Assembly (NCBI RefSeq): GCF_030817595.1
Contig: NZ_JAUSZN010000001.1
Coordinates: 1,806,001-1,870,000 of the forward strand
DNA: 64,000 nt
Source of the DNA: Neobacillus niacini
GTDB taxonomy: Bacteria; Bacillota; Bacilli; Bacillales; Cytobacillaceae
Reading direction: 5' to 3'
Shown here: piece after piece, positions 54,252 to 63,766 of the stretch
Layout: each line of letters opens with the position of its first letter
Numbering within the stretch: position 1 is the stretch's first letter
Program-made: the position numbers and the translations under genes
The notes under the pieces: model-generated
What the model was told of the DNA's origin: nothing
Database searches by the model: none
Seen by the model: the letters and a program-made list of their open reading frames with translations, nothing else

Positions 54252-56039
54252 TTATAGAACCGAAAATTCTTCTACCAGTTCACTAAACTTTTTCATGGCG
54301 TTTTCGATTGGCTCTGGTGTGGTTAAATCGACTCCTGTCTTCTTTAATAGCTCAAGAGGATAATCGCTGCTTCCGCTCCTTAAGAAGGTTAGATAGGATT
54401 GCAATGTTTCTGAATCACCATCCAGTATTCTTGTGGCAAGGTGGATCGCTGAAGCGAAACCAGTTGCGTACTTATAGACGTAAAATGGACGATAGAAATG
54501 AGGAATTCTCGACCAGCCAAATTTCACTTCTTCATAAAAAACCACTGCATCCCCATTATATTCTCTGAACAACGCTTCATAGGTTTGATTAAATACCTCA
54601 ACATTTAATGGTATATCCTTCTCTGCAAGCTCATGAGTGATTTTCTCAAATTCTGCAAACATTACTTGTGTGAAGAAAGTACCCTTAAATTGATCAATAA
54701 AATGATTCAATAAATGTTTTCTTACCTCAAGGTTCTTTTCCGTATTTAACAAATAATTAATCAATAAAACTTCATTGACTGTAGAAGCTACTTCAGCAAC
54801 AAAGATACTGTAACGAGCTGTAATTTGGGGTTGATGCTGCGAGCTCAATTTACTATGGACTCCATGCCCACACTCGTGTGCGAGGGTAAATAAACTGTCT
54901 AAATCGTCTTGATGATTTAGTAATATAAATGGGTGAACACCATAAATCCCCAAGTTATAGGCGCCAGACCGTTTGCCAGGAGTCTCTCGGACATCGATAT
55001 AACGCGCGTCCTTGAATTCTTTTAGAATAGATACATACTCCTCCCCAAGTGGAGCTAATGCCTTTATCATGGTTTCATACGCTTCCTCATACGGAATTAC
55101 CTGTTTCACACCCTGTACTAAAGGAACAGACATATCATACTGGCGCAGTTCATCTAGCTGCAGTTTTGCCTTCCGAATTTCAGAGTACCTGTGAAGAGGT
55201 GCGATATTATCTTTCGTCGCTTTAATAAGATTCTCATAAACTTCTTTAGGCACCAAATCGCCGAATAATCCTTTTTCTAATGCCGAAGGGTATTTTCTGA
55301 TTCTAGCCATTGTTACGTTATTTTTTATTGCTGCAGACAGTGTACTCGCAATCGAATTTTTCAATTCAACATATGGTTTATAATAGGCTTTGTAAGCCTC
55401 TCTTCGCTTATCGCGGTCTTCATCCTCGATTAATTTCGAGTACATTCCTCTTGTCAGCTGAACCTTTTCACCGTTATGATCGGTAACATCACCGAACTTA
55501 ATATCCGCATTATTAATCATTCCAAACGTTGTACTTGGAGCTGACAGAGCTTCCCCTAATTGAGATAATACTTCTTCCTGGTCTTTACTAAGGACATGCT
55601 TTTTATAGCGAAAGGATTCATATAAATCCTCCTCAAAGTACTTAAGGCCTTCTTCTTCTGCAATATAGCTGCTTAATGTTTCTTTATCTAACCCTAGTAA
55701 GAAAGGCATAAAAAAAGAGGTTGAAGCACTTACCTTCACACTTAATCCTTTTGCACGATTCAATAGTGATTGGGAACTTGCATCTCTTGTATCCTCATCT
55801 ACTCTTAGCATGCTGTAGGCATATACATGATTAAAAGTATAGGATAATTCTTCTCTTTGTTTTAAGTATTGATATAGACTTTTACCGTCGGTTATTGCAC
55901 CATCAAATTGCCTAAGCTTTTCCGCCATGTTTTCAACGAGCTGAAGATCGCTTTCCCATTTGGATAGATCAGAATAGATGTCCTCAAGGTTCCATTTTTC
56001 ATTACTAGGTACATCTTGTCGGGAAGTATATGTAGTCAT
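54252..56039 (-). CDS. pepF: Oligoendopeptidase F (M3 family)
   Basis: 595-residue zinc metallopeptidase that cuts oligopeptides of about 7-17 residues in the cytoplasm. The zinc motif HECGH in FTLAHECGHGVHS is followed by the conserved E of the VAEVASTVNEVLL helix. The N-terminal helical domain and C-terminal YATGFASAI region match PepF. I start at ATG 56039 with AGGAGG 6 bases upstream; the 26-codon extension is unsupported. A 22-base hairpin at 56131-56152 lies upstream, and its transcript would run through the repeat element to reach a terminator. Confidence 0.94.
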   Translation of the reverse strand: MTTYTSRQDVPSNEKWNLEDIYSDLSKWESDLQLVENMAEKLRQFDGAITDGKSLYQYLKQREELSYTFNHVYAYSMLRVDEDTRDASSQSLLNRAKGLSVKVSASTSFFMPFLLGLDKETLSSYIAEEEGLKYFEEDLYESFRYKKHVLSKDQEEVLSQLGEALSAPSTTFGMINNADIKFGDVTDHNGEKVQLTRGMYSKLIEDEDRDKRREAYKAYYKPYVELKNSIASTLSAAIKNNVTMARIRKYPSALEKGLFGDLVPKEVYENLIKATKDNIAPLHRYSEIRKAKLQLDELRQYDMSVPLVQGVKQVIPYEEAYETMIKALAPLGEEYVSILKEFKDARYIDVRETPGKRSGAYNLGIYGVHPFILLNHQDDLDSLFTLAHECGHGVHSKLSSQHQPQITARYSIFVAEVASTVNEVLLINYLLNTEKNLEVRKHLLNHFIDQFKGTFFTQVMFAEFEKITHELAEKDIPLNVEVFNQTYEALFREYNGDAVVFYEEVKFGWSRIPHFYRPFYVYKYATGFASAIHLATRILDGDSETLQSYLTFLRSGSSDYPLELLKKTGVDLTTPEPIENAMKKFSELVEEFSVL

Positions 56040-56130
56040 AATCGTCCTCCTATATTGGCTAGCTTTTATTAGTAAATATTCAGATACCTCTAGTTCTAGA
56101 CCTTTCAAATCAAACAACTTACTAATGGTA

Positions 56131-56152
56131 AAAGCACCTTGTTAGGTGCTTT
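56131..56152. other. Hairpin upstream of pepF
   Basis: AAAGCACCT/AGGTGCTTT with a 4-base loop, perfect. It is about 90 bases before the pepF start and has only short T-runs, so its role (attenuator or weak terminator) is open. Confidence 0.4.
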
Positions 56153-56295
56153 CTACTTTAACTTATTCATCCCTAATTTTCCAATTTAAGAACCTGTCCC
56201 TCATTTTCATTCGACATTCAAAGGAGCGTTTCCTTCTATATTTCTTGTATTAAAAAAATTCATATTTTGGACATAAATTAAAAAAAGGCTAAAAA

Positions 56296-56326
56296 AGGGC
56301 TGTTTAGGAATCACCTAAACAGCCCT
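56296..56326 (-). terminator. Terminator of the LTA synthase gene
   Basis: Perfect 13-bp stem AGGGCTGTTTAGG/CCTAAACAGCCCT with a 5-base loop, followed on the minus strand by TTTTTAGCC. Confidence 0.92.
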
Positions 56327-56338
56327 GAAGGTTAAAGC

Positions 56339-58285
56339 TTATTCTTCACTATCTTCAGTTTTATTATAATTGTATTGTGTTCGGTCTATGGGTGTAAAGG
56401 TATCAGGAGTATAGAAACGTAATAAATCTCCATTTACGACTTTATCAGAAAGAGCAAGCTTATTCTCCACGATATTCTGAAGGTTCACTGCCTCTTCCAT
56501 CCTTGTTTCATCAATTTCTATACCTGTTGTGGAGTCATAGTACTTACCACCTACTGCTGAAATGGTTGGACTCATAAAGCTGCCATCACGGAAAGGTACA
56601 AGATCATCATGCTGTTCAGATAATAGGTCCGTACCGAACTGAACATAATCTTTTGTATCAATTCCTAATAGGTGAAGAAGTGTAGGTAGGATGTCAATTT
56701 GTCCACCATATTCGTGGTTAACTCCACCCTCCATACCAGGTACACGGATAAAGAAAGGTACACGTTGTAAACCTGCACTATCAAAGTCGGTAATTTCTTT
56801 GCCTAGAACTTTTTCCATGGCCTTATTATGATTTTCAGAGATACCATAATGGTCACCATACATAACAATAATCGAATGATCATATAGACCAGATGCTTTT
56901 AAATAATCAAAGAATTGCTTTAAGGCCTCGTCCGCATAGCGTGCTGTTTGGAAGTAGGTATCTACAGATTTATCACCGGTAGTATGTGGTGCAATCGTTG
57001 CTTCTTCTTCAGCAAGCGGATAAGGATAGTGATTAGATACAGTAATAAACTTTGTATAAAAAGGCTGTGGTAATGATTCCAACATTGGAATAGATTCCTC
57101 AAAGAATGGTTTATCCATAAGACCATACTCTGCTAGGTCTTCTGGATTCATACTGTAGTATTTTTCATCAAAAAAGTTTTGATATCCAAAAGACTTATAA
57201 ATTTCATCACGATTCCAAAAGCTTCCAGAATTCCCGTGGAATACTGCAGAAGAATAGCCTTGCTGACCTAAAATTGCAGGTGCAGCTTGGAACGTATTTA
57301 AACCTTTTGTTGTAAAAGCCGAACCTTGTGGTAAACCATATAATGAATTTTCTAGGATAAATTCCGCATCAGACGTTTTACCTTGAGCTGTTTGATGGAA
57401 GAAATTATCAAAATAAAGTGTGTTTTGATCCTTTGTTAAGGAATTTAAAAATGGTGTTACTTCCTCCCCATTCAATTTGTAATTAATAAGGAAGTTTTGC
57501 ATCGATTCAAGGTGTAAATAAATCACGTTCATACCTTTTCCGGCACCAAAGTATGCAGGATTTGGCTCAGCATAGTTAGATTTTGTATAGTTAATGACTT
57601 CGGTCATATCGTCACTATTTGCCATAACTCTCTGTGCTGAAGCTTTTGTACTTTTAACTGCATCATAAATCGTGTAGTTGTACATTCCTAAATATTTGAC
57701 GATATAGTTACGGTCAAATCCTCTTGTTAACAGTTGCGGACGATCACTTTCAGCTAGTCCAAGATTTCCACATGAAATCGCCAATGCTAATGAAAATACA
57801 GCAGCAACTTTTCTGCGATTCATATCTTTAAGTTCAATTTTCACAATTCTAAAAGCAAGTAAAACGACTAAAAGAATGATGTCTGTAAAGAATAAGAAAT
57901 CATAAGGTCGTAAAAGTGTTACTACACTTCCGCTTACATCCCCAAAGTTTTGGGTCTGAGTTAAAGTTGGTAACGTAATAAAGTCATTAAAGAATCTGTA
58001 ATAGACCACATTTGCGAATAAAAGAAAAGATAAAAAGAAGTCAATTACAAGTAATGCAATGTATTTCTTTCGTCCTTTAAATAATGAAGCTAATCCTAGA
58101 AACAGTAAAGATGATCCTAGCGGATTAACAAATAGCAATATTTTTTGTAATGTATTCTCGATTCCTAAATCAAATTGAGTTAATTGAGCTAAATATGTTT
58201 TCATCCAAAGAAAGAAAACAGCCAAAAAGAAAAAGCCAATATATTTATTGAAAATACCCTGACCTTTATGAGCTAAGTTATTCAT
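56339..58285 (-). CDS. Lipoteichoic acid synthase-type sulfatase (LtaS family)
   Basis: 648 residues. Five membrane helices (about 10-185) precede an extracellular phosphoglycerol transferase domain (about 235-580). The catalytic Thr is in QGKTSDAEF near residue 292; other metal ligands are in HLESMQNF, the SGSFWNRD segment and MYGDHYG. It polymerises glycerol phosphate from phosphatidylglycerol onto the LTA chain. Which LtaS paralog (LtaS, YfnI, YqgS, YvgJ type) cannot be said. I start at ATG 58285, about 7 bases after AGGTGC; the ORF runs 8 codons further. Confidence 0.92.
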   Translation of the reverse strand: MNNLAHKGQGIFNKYIGFFFLAVFFLWMKTYLAQLTQFDLGIENTLQKILLFVNPLGSSLLFLGLASLFKGRKKYIALLVIDFFLSFLLFANVVYYRFFNDFITLPTLTQTQNFGDVSGSVVTLLRPYDFLFFTDIILLVVLLAFRIVKIELKDMNRRKVAAVFSLALAISCGNLGLAESDRPQLLTRGFDRNYIVKYLGMYNYTIYDAVKSTKASAQRVMANSDDMTEVINYTKSNYAEPNPAYFGAGKGMNVIYLHLESMQNFLINYKLNGEEVTPFLNSLTKDQNTLYFDNFFHQTAQGKTSDAEFILENSLYGLPQGSAFTTKGLNTFQAAPAILGQQGYSSAVFHGNSGSFWNRDEIYKSFGYQNFFDEKYYSMNPEDLAEYGLMDKPFFEESIPMLESLPQPFYTKFITVSNHYPYPLAEEEATIAPHTTGDKSVDTYFQTARYADEALKQFFDYLKASGLYDHSIIVMYGDHYGISENHNKAMEKVLGKEITDFDSAGLQRVPFFIRVPGMEGGVNHEYGGQIDILPTLLHLLGIDTKDYVQFGTDLLSEQHDDLVPFRDGSFMSPTISAVGGKYYDSTTGIEIDETRMEEAVNLQNIVENKLALSDKVVNGDLLRFYTPDTFTPIDRTQYNYNKTEDSEE

Positions 58286-58466
58286 TTTATTGCACCTACC
58301 TTTTAACAAAAATATCAGTTACGTTTTTATATAATCCATTAATCTATCATTTATAATAGCAGTTAAATATGAACAATATATGAACAAGAATATAAATAAA
58401 ATAATCAACACAAATGAGTATTATACGCATTTTTTAATAAAAGTCAAGTTAGCCTTCAATTGCAAA

Positions 58467-58492
58467 AAAGACATGTAGTCCCACATGTCTTT
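58467..58492 (-). terminator. Terminator of the LysE-family gene
   Basis: Stem AAAGACATGT/ACATGTCTTT with a 6-base loop and TTTTTTGC on the minus strand. Confidence 0.85.
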
Positions 58493-58513
58493 GATAAGAA
58501 AGTTTCATTATTC

Positions 58514-59155
58514 CTAGAGTGCATTAAGCCCTTGATATCCAAAATACAGACCAAACACTATGAGGGAAGCACCTGAAATGAACGAGATCGCTATTAAACT
58601 TTTTACAGTCAGTAGTTTTCGGAATCCAGTAGTGAGTGCTGCTACGAACACATCCCATATGGTCAATCCAAGAAAAATCATACTGCTATATATTAAAAGA
58701 GATTCTGTACCAGTTGTTTGGGCGGTTTTCGCTAAGACTGATCCATATATTCCCAACCAAAATAAAACGGATAATGGACTTGTAATCGACATCATAAACC
58801 CTGTAAAGAAACACTTCATTAATGATTCTTTCTCTCTGCCATACGTTAGGGTGATTGTATTTGCATTTTTAATACTTTCGACTCCTGAGTATATCAATAT
58901 AAATCCTCCAAATAACCAAAGAAATATTTGAATAATTGGAATCCCCAAAAATTGAACCATCCCTAGATAAACAAGCAGCATAAAAAATCCATCTGCCACC
59001 ATTGATCCAGCACCAACCACCCACGCATGCCAAAAACCATTTTTTATCCCCTTATCTAATCGTGCAGAATTAACTGGACCTATTGGAGCTGCCAACGTAA
59101 ACCCCAAAATGATATAACTCATTAAAATGCTGATACTCAAAAAAGACCACTCCAC
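58514..59155 (-). CDS. LysE/RhtB-type amino acid exporter
   Basis: 213 residues and about six helices. The LysE signature AAPIGPVNSARLDKGIKNGF is near residues 22-41, and TSPLSVLFWLGIYGS lies in a later helix. It exports amino acids or related small molecules; the substrate is unknown. The start is uncertain: the GTG at 59155 sits close to AAGGCGGA, and a TTG six codons in has a better-spaced GGAG. Confidence 0.87.
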   Translation of the reverse strand: MEWSFLSISILMSYIILGFTLAAPIGPVNSARLDKGIKNGFWHAWVVGAGSMVADGFFMLLVYLGMVQFLGIPIIQIFLWLFGGFILIYSGVESIKNANTITLTYGREKESLMKCFFTGFMMSITSPLSVLFWLGIYGSVLAKTAQTTGTESLLIYSSMIFLGLTIWDVFVAALTTGFRKLLTVKSLIAISFISGASLIVFGLYFGYQGLNAL

Positions 59156-59362
59156 TCCGCCTTTATCTCAACTTGTACATTTTATGTAAATTTTTCAGAC
59201 ACATGTCCAAAAATTTCTAAATGTTTTAGGAAGTCCTTTTTAACTCATTAGGGTTTAGCTGATGGCAAACTGAGAAATAAATCATAATGTAAAAATAGTT
59301 CATTACCTAACAAGTAATCATCGAAAAAATAGACGAATTCTTACTCTGGAGGTATTTCAACT

Positions 59363-60376
59363 ATGGGAAAACCGATTTTTATCCCAAAAGTATACAAATC
59401 AATCCTAGACGTTATCGAAACTGAAAAAGCGATTAAAATGATTAAAGACCATTTTGAAAGAGGATTAGCCGATACTTTAAACTTAACACGCATATCTGCC
59501 CCACTTATGTTAAGATCTGGGCACGGAATAAATGATGATCTAAATGGAGTAGAAAGAATGGTTACATTTGATGCAATAGATATCAGTAACTCACCTATTG
59601 AAATTGTTCAATCTTTGGCAAAGTGGAAAAGAGTTGCCTTAGCAAGGTATGGATTCACGATTGGTGAAGGAATTTATACAGATATGAACGCTATACGCAG
59701 GGATGAGGAGTTAGACAACTTGCATTCTATTTACGTTGATCAGTGGGATTGGGAGAAAGTTATCACAATGAAACAGCGGAATGTCAGAACACTAAAGAAT
59801 GAAGTCCGCAAGATTTATCAGGCCCTGAAGAATACTGAAAGTTATTTATACAAATTATTTCCATCACTCGTGCCAATCCTCCCCGAAGAGATTTATTTTA
59901 TTACTACTCAAGAGCTTGAGAACAGGTTTCCGGAATTAACACCGAAACAGCGCGAAGATAGGATTGCAAAAGAATTTGGAGCTGTTTTTATTATGCAAAT
60001 TGGAGGGAGGTTAGATTCTGGTGAAAAACATGACGGGCGTTCTCCTGATTATGATGATTGGTCCCTAAATGGTGATATTCTTTTATGGTATCCTATATTA
60101 GAGAGAGCCGTAGAAATATCCTCAATGGGGATAAGAGTGGATGAAAAATCGCTGTTAAAACAATTAAAACTGGCAAATGCTGAACATCGAATGGCACTGG
60201 ATTTTCATCAATCTGTCCTTAATAAGGAACTTCCGTTCACGATAGGCGGGGGAATTGGTCAGTCCCGATTGTGCATGTTTTTACTAAAGAAAGCACATAT
60301 TGGTGAGGTCCAAGTTTCTGTATGGAATGACCACATTATTAAAGAATGTAGAAAAGGGAATATCACTCTTTTGTAG
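59363..60376 (+). CDS. asnA: Aspartate-ammonia ligase (AsnA), second copy
   Basis: 337 residues, same length and end (NITLL) as the copy at 45093-46106 and similar across the entire chain, including LTRISAPLMLRSGHGINDDLNG, VDQWDWEK, EKHDGRSPDYDDW and GGGIGQSRLCMFLL. Both copies have CTGGAGGT before the start but the leaders otherwise differ. Catalytic motifs are intact, so it is probably active. An amino acid permease gene lies convergently downstream, which may reflect a shared aspartate/asparagine role. Confidence 0.95.
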   Translation: MGKPIFIPKVYKSILDVIETEKAIKMIKDHFERGLADTLNLTRISAPLMLRSGHGINDDLNGVERMVTFDAIDISNSPIEIVQSLAKWKRVALARYGFTIGEGIYTDMNAIRRDEELDNLHSIYVDQWDWEKVITMKQRNVRTLKNEVRKIYQALKNTESYLYKLFPSLVPILPEEIYFITTQELENRFPELTPKQREDRIAKEFGAVFIMQIGGRLDSGEKHDGRSPDYDDWSLNGDILLWYPILERAVEISSMGIRVDEKSLLKQLKLANAEHRMALDFHQSVLNKELPFTIGGGIGQSRLCMFLLKKAHIGEVQVSVWNDHIIKECRKGNITLL

Positions 60377-60400
60377 ACTCCTCGTTATTTCAATGGAAAT

Positions 60401-60425
60401 AAGCCGATCACCAGAATCGGCTATC
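60401..60425 (+). terminator. Weak hairpin after the second asnA
   Basis: AGCCGAT/ATCGGCT with a 7-base loop and a poor T-run. Confidence 0.5.
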
Positions 60426-60457
60426 TTCATTTTCCTTCCAGCAATCCAAGGGTGATT

Positions 60458-61864
60458 CTACTCCAATATCCCTTTTAAACCGGTTACCTTCCCCTTTTTC
60501 TTTTCGGATTTCATCCATTTTTTATTCATTATCATCGTCACAATTCCAATAATGGCCACAAGCATTAAACTTACAAAAAAGCCAAATCGAATGGTCTCTT
60601 CAAATATGGTCCCAGTGATGGCTGCTAATAATAGGAGTATACCAATAGAGGATAAAACTTTGTCCCCTCGTCTTATTTCCAGAATTTTTAGGGCAGAAAT
60701 TATTATAAATGCCCAATTATACATCTGCAAAATTCCAGCTGCTGTGGTTATATATCCATAAATCTTCCCCGGGAGCAGCAGTGCAGTAATAATCGATCCC
60801 AATAAACCTAGAGTCGCCAGCGCTAAAGATGGTAAGGGAAGGTTCTTTAGATTTTTGATTTCTTTCCCAAATAGCTTGGGGGCGTCGCCGTCTTTTGCCA
60901 ATGTTACAAGTAAATTGGTAACTGCAAATAAGGAAGCAGTCATCGTAGAAAACCCAGCAATGATGATTGACCCATTAAATACATGTGGAAAAAAGGCAAG
61001 GTTATATGCTGACATGGCTGTAACAAAAGGGCTTTCCTTTTGATTAATGGATTGATACGAAACCATGCTAATCGCCAGGATAATCGAAATAACATAAATA
61101 ATCGTTAGAACAATCAGCATTACCTTTCCTGATTTAGGTGCGTCTTCTTTTTTCTTTAGCTGCATAGATAAGAGTCCGATGGTCTCAATTCCACCATAAG
61201 CATAAAACGCATATATAAGAGAAGACCAAAACGCTCGGTACCCTTCAGGAAAAATGGTATCGATCGTTGTTGGTATACCAGGTTGACCGGCCGTTTTACC
61301 ATGAATCAATCCGATCAACGCGGCACAGGCAAGAATAATAAACATGAGGATTGCTGCAGTTTTGGTAATTGCCAGGATATTTTCCACCTTATTAAAACCA
61401 TGACTGCCTAATAAAACGACAATAATAGCTAAAACAGCATAACCAGAAGCAAATATCCATAAGGGCACATTAGGGAACCAAAAACGGGAAAGAATCGATA
61501 AAGCAGTTAATTGACTTCCCATAATCAGAATTTTAGAACTCCAATAATTCCAGCCGCAGCTAAATCCTGCCCATCGTCCATACGCTTTTCCAGCATAATA
61601 ACAAAACGAGCCTTCTTGCGGATCCTCTGAGGTCATCTTCGCTAGGAAATGAAACACAATATACGTCCCTATTGCTGCTAAAATAAACGAAAAGACCATC
61701 GACGGTCCTGTGATCTTAATTCCTATTCCTGATCCAAGGAAATACCCTGTTCCGATTGTACAGCCAATTCCAATCAGTGATAACTGCCACCATAATAACT
61801 GTCCCTTACTATCCCCTTTTGATGATTTATCGCCAACACCTGAGGTACAAGTGAAATAATCCAT
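60458..61864 (-). CDS. APC-family amino acid permease
   Basis: 468 residues with 12 helices. The APC start GIGCTIGTGYFLGSGIGI lies in helix 1 and EGSFCYYAGKAYGRWAGFSCGWNYW in the helix 2/3 region; IYAFYAYGGIET is the helix 6 part. This fits YbxG/YveA-type Bacillus permeases for neutral or acidic amino acids; the substrate is not fixed. I use the ATG at 61864, preceded by AGGAGGG; the 29-codon extension is unsupported. It is convergent with asnA copy 2. Confidence 0.88.
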   Translation of the reverse strand: MDYFTCTSGVGDKSSKGDSKGQLLWWQLSLIGIGCTIGTGYFLGSGIGIKITGPSMVFSFILAAIGTYIVFHFLAKMTSEDPQEGSFCYYAGKAYGRWAGFSCGWNYWSSKILIMGSQLTALSILSRFWFPNVPLWIFASGYAVLAIIVVLLGSHGFNKVENILAITKTAAILMFIILACAALIGLIHGKTAGQPGIPTTIDTIFPEGYRAFWSSLIYAFYAYGGIETIGLLSMQLKKKEDAPKSGKVMLIVLTIIYVISIILAISMVSYQSINQKESPFVTAMSAYNLAFFPHVFNGSIIIAGFSTMTASLFAVTNLLVTLAKDGDAPKLFGKEIKNLKNLPLPSLALATLGLLGSIITALLLPGKIYGYITTAAGILQMYNWAFIIISALKILEIRRGDKVLSSIGILLLLAAITGTIFEETIRFGFFVSLMLVAIIGIVTMIMNKKWMKSEKKKGKVTGLKGILE

Positions 61865-62073
61865 GTACACCCTCCTACTACTGTTAGTATCGTTGAAATA
61901 TAAGATAAACATGTGCAATTTATTTGAGAAAGAAATAAAGTATAGGCGCATTAAATCCGAAGAAATGATAAAAAATTAATGAGAGGGTCTCGAATTGGAA
62001 ACCCTATGGATGTGCTTGTAAGAAAGGTGGCACTGCAATGAATAAATTTTCATACACACTAAGGAGGGCAACG

Positions 62074-62586
62074 ATGGGAATTTTAAGTGGCAACCCTAAA
62101 GAAGAGCCTTTACACTATGGCGAGGTATTTGATTTATGGTCTTCTGTTTTGGCAGGGAATGCAAAAATTGCTGGTTATCAAACCGCTTTAAACCATGCTG
62201 GAGATGATGATTTAAAGAAATTATTAGTAGAAGCAATTGAAAATTGCCAACAGGAAAAAAAGCAAGTAGAAGAACTATTAAAAGAAAACGGCATTGGCTT
62301 ACCGCCTGCATCACCCGAACCCCCTGAAGCTTGTTTAGAGGATATTCCAGTAGGTGCTCGAATCCTTGACCCTGCTATAGCTGCTGGTCTTTCTGCAGAT
62401 ATTGCTGCTGGTCTCGTTTTATGCAGTCAAGTTATCGGTAAATCTATCAGGGAAGACGTAGCTATGATGTATGCACAATTCCATGCTCAAAAGGTCGCAC
62501 TCGGGGGAAAAGTACTCCGTTTAAACAAGGAAAAAGGATGGCTAATTCCTCCTCCATTACATCTTAATAAGCATGGCGATTGTTAA
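62074..62586 (+). CDS. DUF3231-family protein
   Basis: 170 residues, predicted helical bundle of the DUF3231 family (paired ferritin-like domains): residues 10-85 with FDLWSSVLAGNAKIAGYQTALNHAG, and 90-165 with DPAIAAGLSADIAAGLVLCSQVIGKS. Such proteins are common in spore-formers and may be spore-associated, but no function is established. AAGGAGG lies 6 bases before the ATG at 62074; the earlier ATG at 62038 lacks a site. It is convergent with manganese catalase. Confidence 0.85.
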   Translation: MGILSGNPKEEPLHYGEVFDLWSSVLAGNAKIAGYQTALNHAGDDDLKKLLVEAIENCQQEKKQVEELLKENGIGLPPASPEPPEACLEDIPVGARILDPAIAAGLSADIAAGLVLCSQVIGKSIREDVAMMYAQFHAQKVALGGKVLRLNKEKGWLIPPPLHLNKHGDC

Positions 62587-62614
62587 GGGCTGTTCAAGAT
62601 AAAACACAAAAAGA

Positions 62615-62650
62615 AAAAAGGATGAACACAAATTGTGTCTCATCCTTTTT
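62615..62650. terminator. Bidirectional terminator
   Basis: Stem AAAAAGGATGA/TCATCCTTTTT with an inner ACAA/TTGT pairing between the convergent DUF3231 and catalase genes. Confidence 0.85.
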
Positions 62651-62654
62651 TAGA

Positions 62655-63512
62655 TTATCGATTTAAATCACTGATACCAGGGCTATGCTCGTTTGGCATT
62701 TCAGGCATTACTGGAACTGGATAACCTTGTGGCGGTGGTACTACTTGTAATGTTCCAGAATCCCTGCTTGGTGATTCACCTTGGAATATCGTACCAATTA
62801 GCGTTTCATCAAGTCTAAAATTAAACTGAGCATTATGGAAGCCCATCTCTACATATTTACGGCATTCTGGGTACTTATTAATGTCATAGTTCGGGACTGG
62901 GAAGATTTTACCCCAATTCACACCTAGAGTTTCAAGAGCTTTAGCGAAGGCATTTTGGTGTGCATTATCGCGGACAATTAAGAAAGCCAAAGTTTCTCTA
63001 AACGTTTTATTTGAGCTCATTTCATAAATTCGTGTTTTTTGCAGGACACCCGTTGATTCTAATACCACATTATCCAATAAATCGCTGATTAAGTTTCCAT
63101 GGCTGTATACATAATTACCAGTCCAAGGATTCCCTCCAGCATCTACTGGAAGTGAACTTTGCGCACCCATAATATAGTGATGTGGGTTTGCATGTTCTTT
63201 TACTGCTTCTTCTAGAGGAGCACCATTCGTTCCTCCGGCCCCGACTGCCTCTTCCCCCGACCCATTCAGGAGCTGATTGATCGTTGTTTGTACAAGCTCC
63301 ACATGGCTGATTTCCTCAAGGAAAACCCCTCTGATTAAATCACGGTATTGCTTTTGATTTCCTCTAAAATTGGAACTTTGAAAGAAAAACTGCATCATGG
63401 TACGCATTTCGCCAAATCTGCCGCCCAATGTTTCTTGAAGAACTTTTGCTGCAGCCGGATCAGGTTTGTCTGGAACAATCATATTAATAAGGTCTTCTCT
63501 ATAGAAATACAA
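62655..63512 (-). CDS. Manganese catalase
   Basis: 285 residues. A dimanganese ferritin-like catalase that breaks down hydrogen peroxide (YdbD/CotJC type). Metal ligands fit Glu35 in GRFGEMRTM, Glu and His in LEEISHVELV (about residue 67-70), Glu in VVLESTGV and His in RDNAHQNAF. The C-terminal tail is proline-rich. Translation begins at a TTG with AGGAGG 7 bases upstream. A small gene of 60 codons precedes it on the same strand, likely in one transcript. Confidence 0.93.
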   Translation of the reverse strand: MYFYREDLINMIVPDKPDPAAAKVLQETLGGRFGEMRTMMQFFFQSSNFRGNQKQYRDLIRGVFLEEISHVELVQTTINQLLNGSGEEAVGAGGTNGAPLEEAVKEHANPHHYIMGAQSSLPVDAGGNPWTGNYVYSHGNLISDLLDNVVLESTGVLQKTRIYEMSSNKTFRETLAFLIVRDNAHQNAFAKALETLGVNWGKIFPVPNYDINKYPECRKYVEMGFHNAQFNFRLDETLIGTIFQGESPSRDSGTLQVVPPPQGYPVPVMPEMPNEHSPGISDLNR

Positions 63513-63566
63513 ATTATTACCTCCTAATATTGAAATAGTACCAAGTTATCATTACCTGAATATCAT

Positions 63567-63749
63567 TCACTTATTCGAGCTCATTTCTTTGGAATCCTCT
63601 TGATAATGTTCATTTAAATAGGGATTTTCAGTGGTAGCGAAACTGACTGATAGTAAACTCATTTCTGGATCTAATCCATATAATCCTTTTAAAGACTTTT
63701 TAACATTCTCACCACTTTGAAATTGCGGTTCTTTATCATGGTCCTTCAT
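63567..63749 (-). CDS. Small hypothetical protein, 60 residues
   Basis: Starts MKDHDKEPQFQSGENVKKSL, without membrane segments or Cys. AAAGGTGAT lies before the ATG, and it is about 55 bases upstream of the manganese catalase, with which it probably forms a transcript. It is acidic and disordered-looking. I recognise no family. Confidence 0.6.
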   Translation of the reverse strand: MKDHDKEPQFQSGENVKKSLKGLYGLDPEMSLLSVSFATTENPYLNEHYQEDSKEMSSNK

Positions 63750-63766
63750 ATAATCACCTTTTTCTT

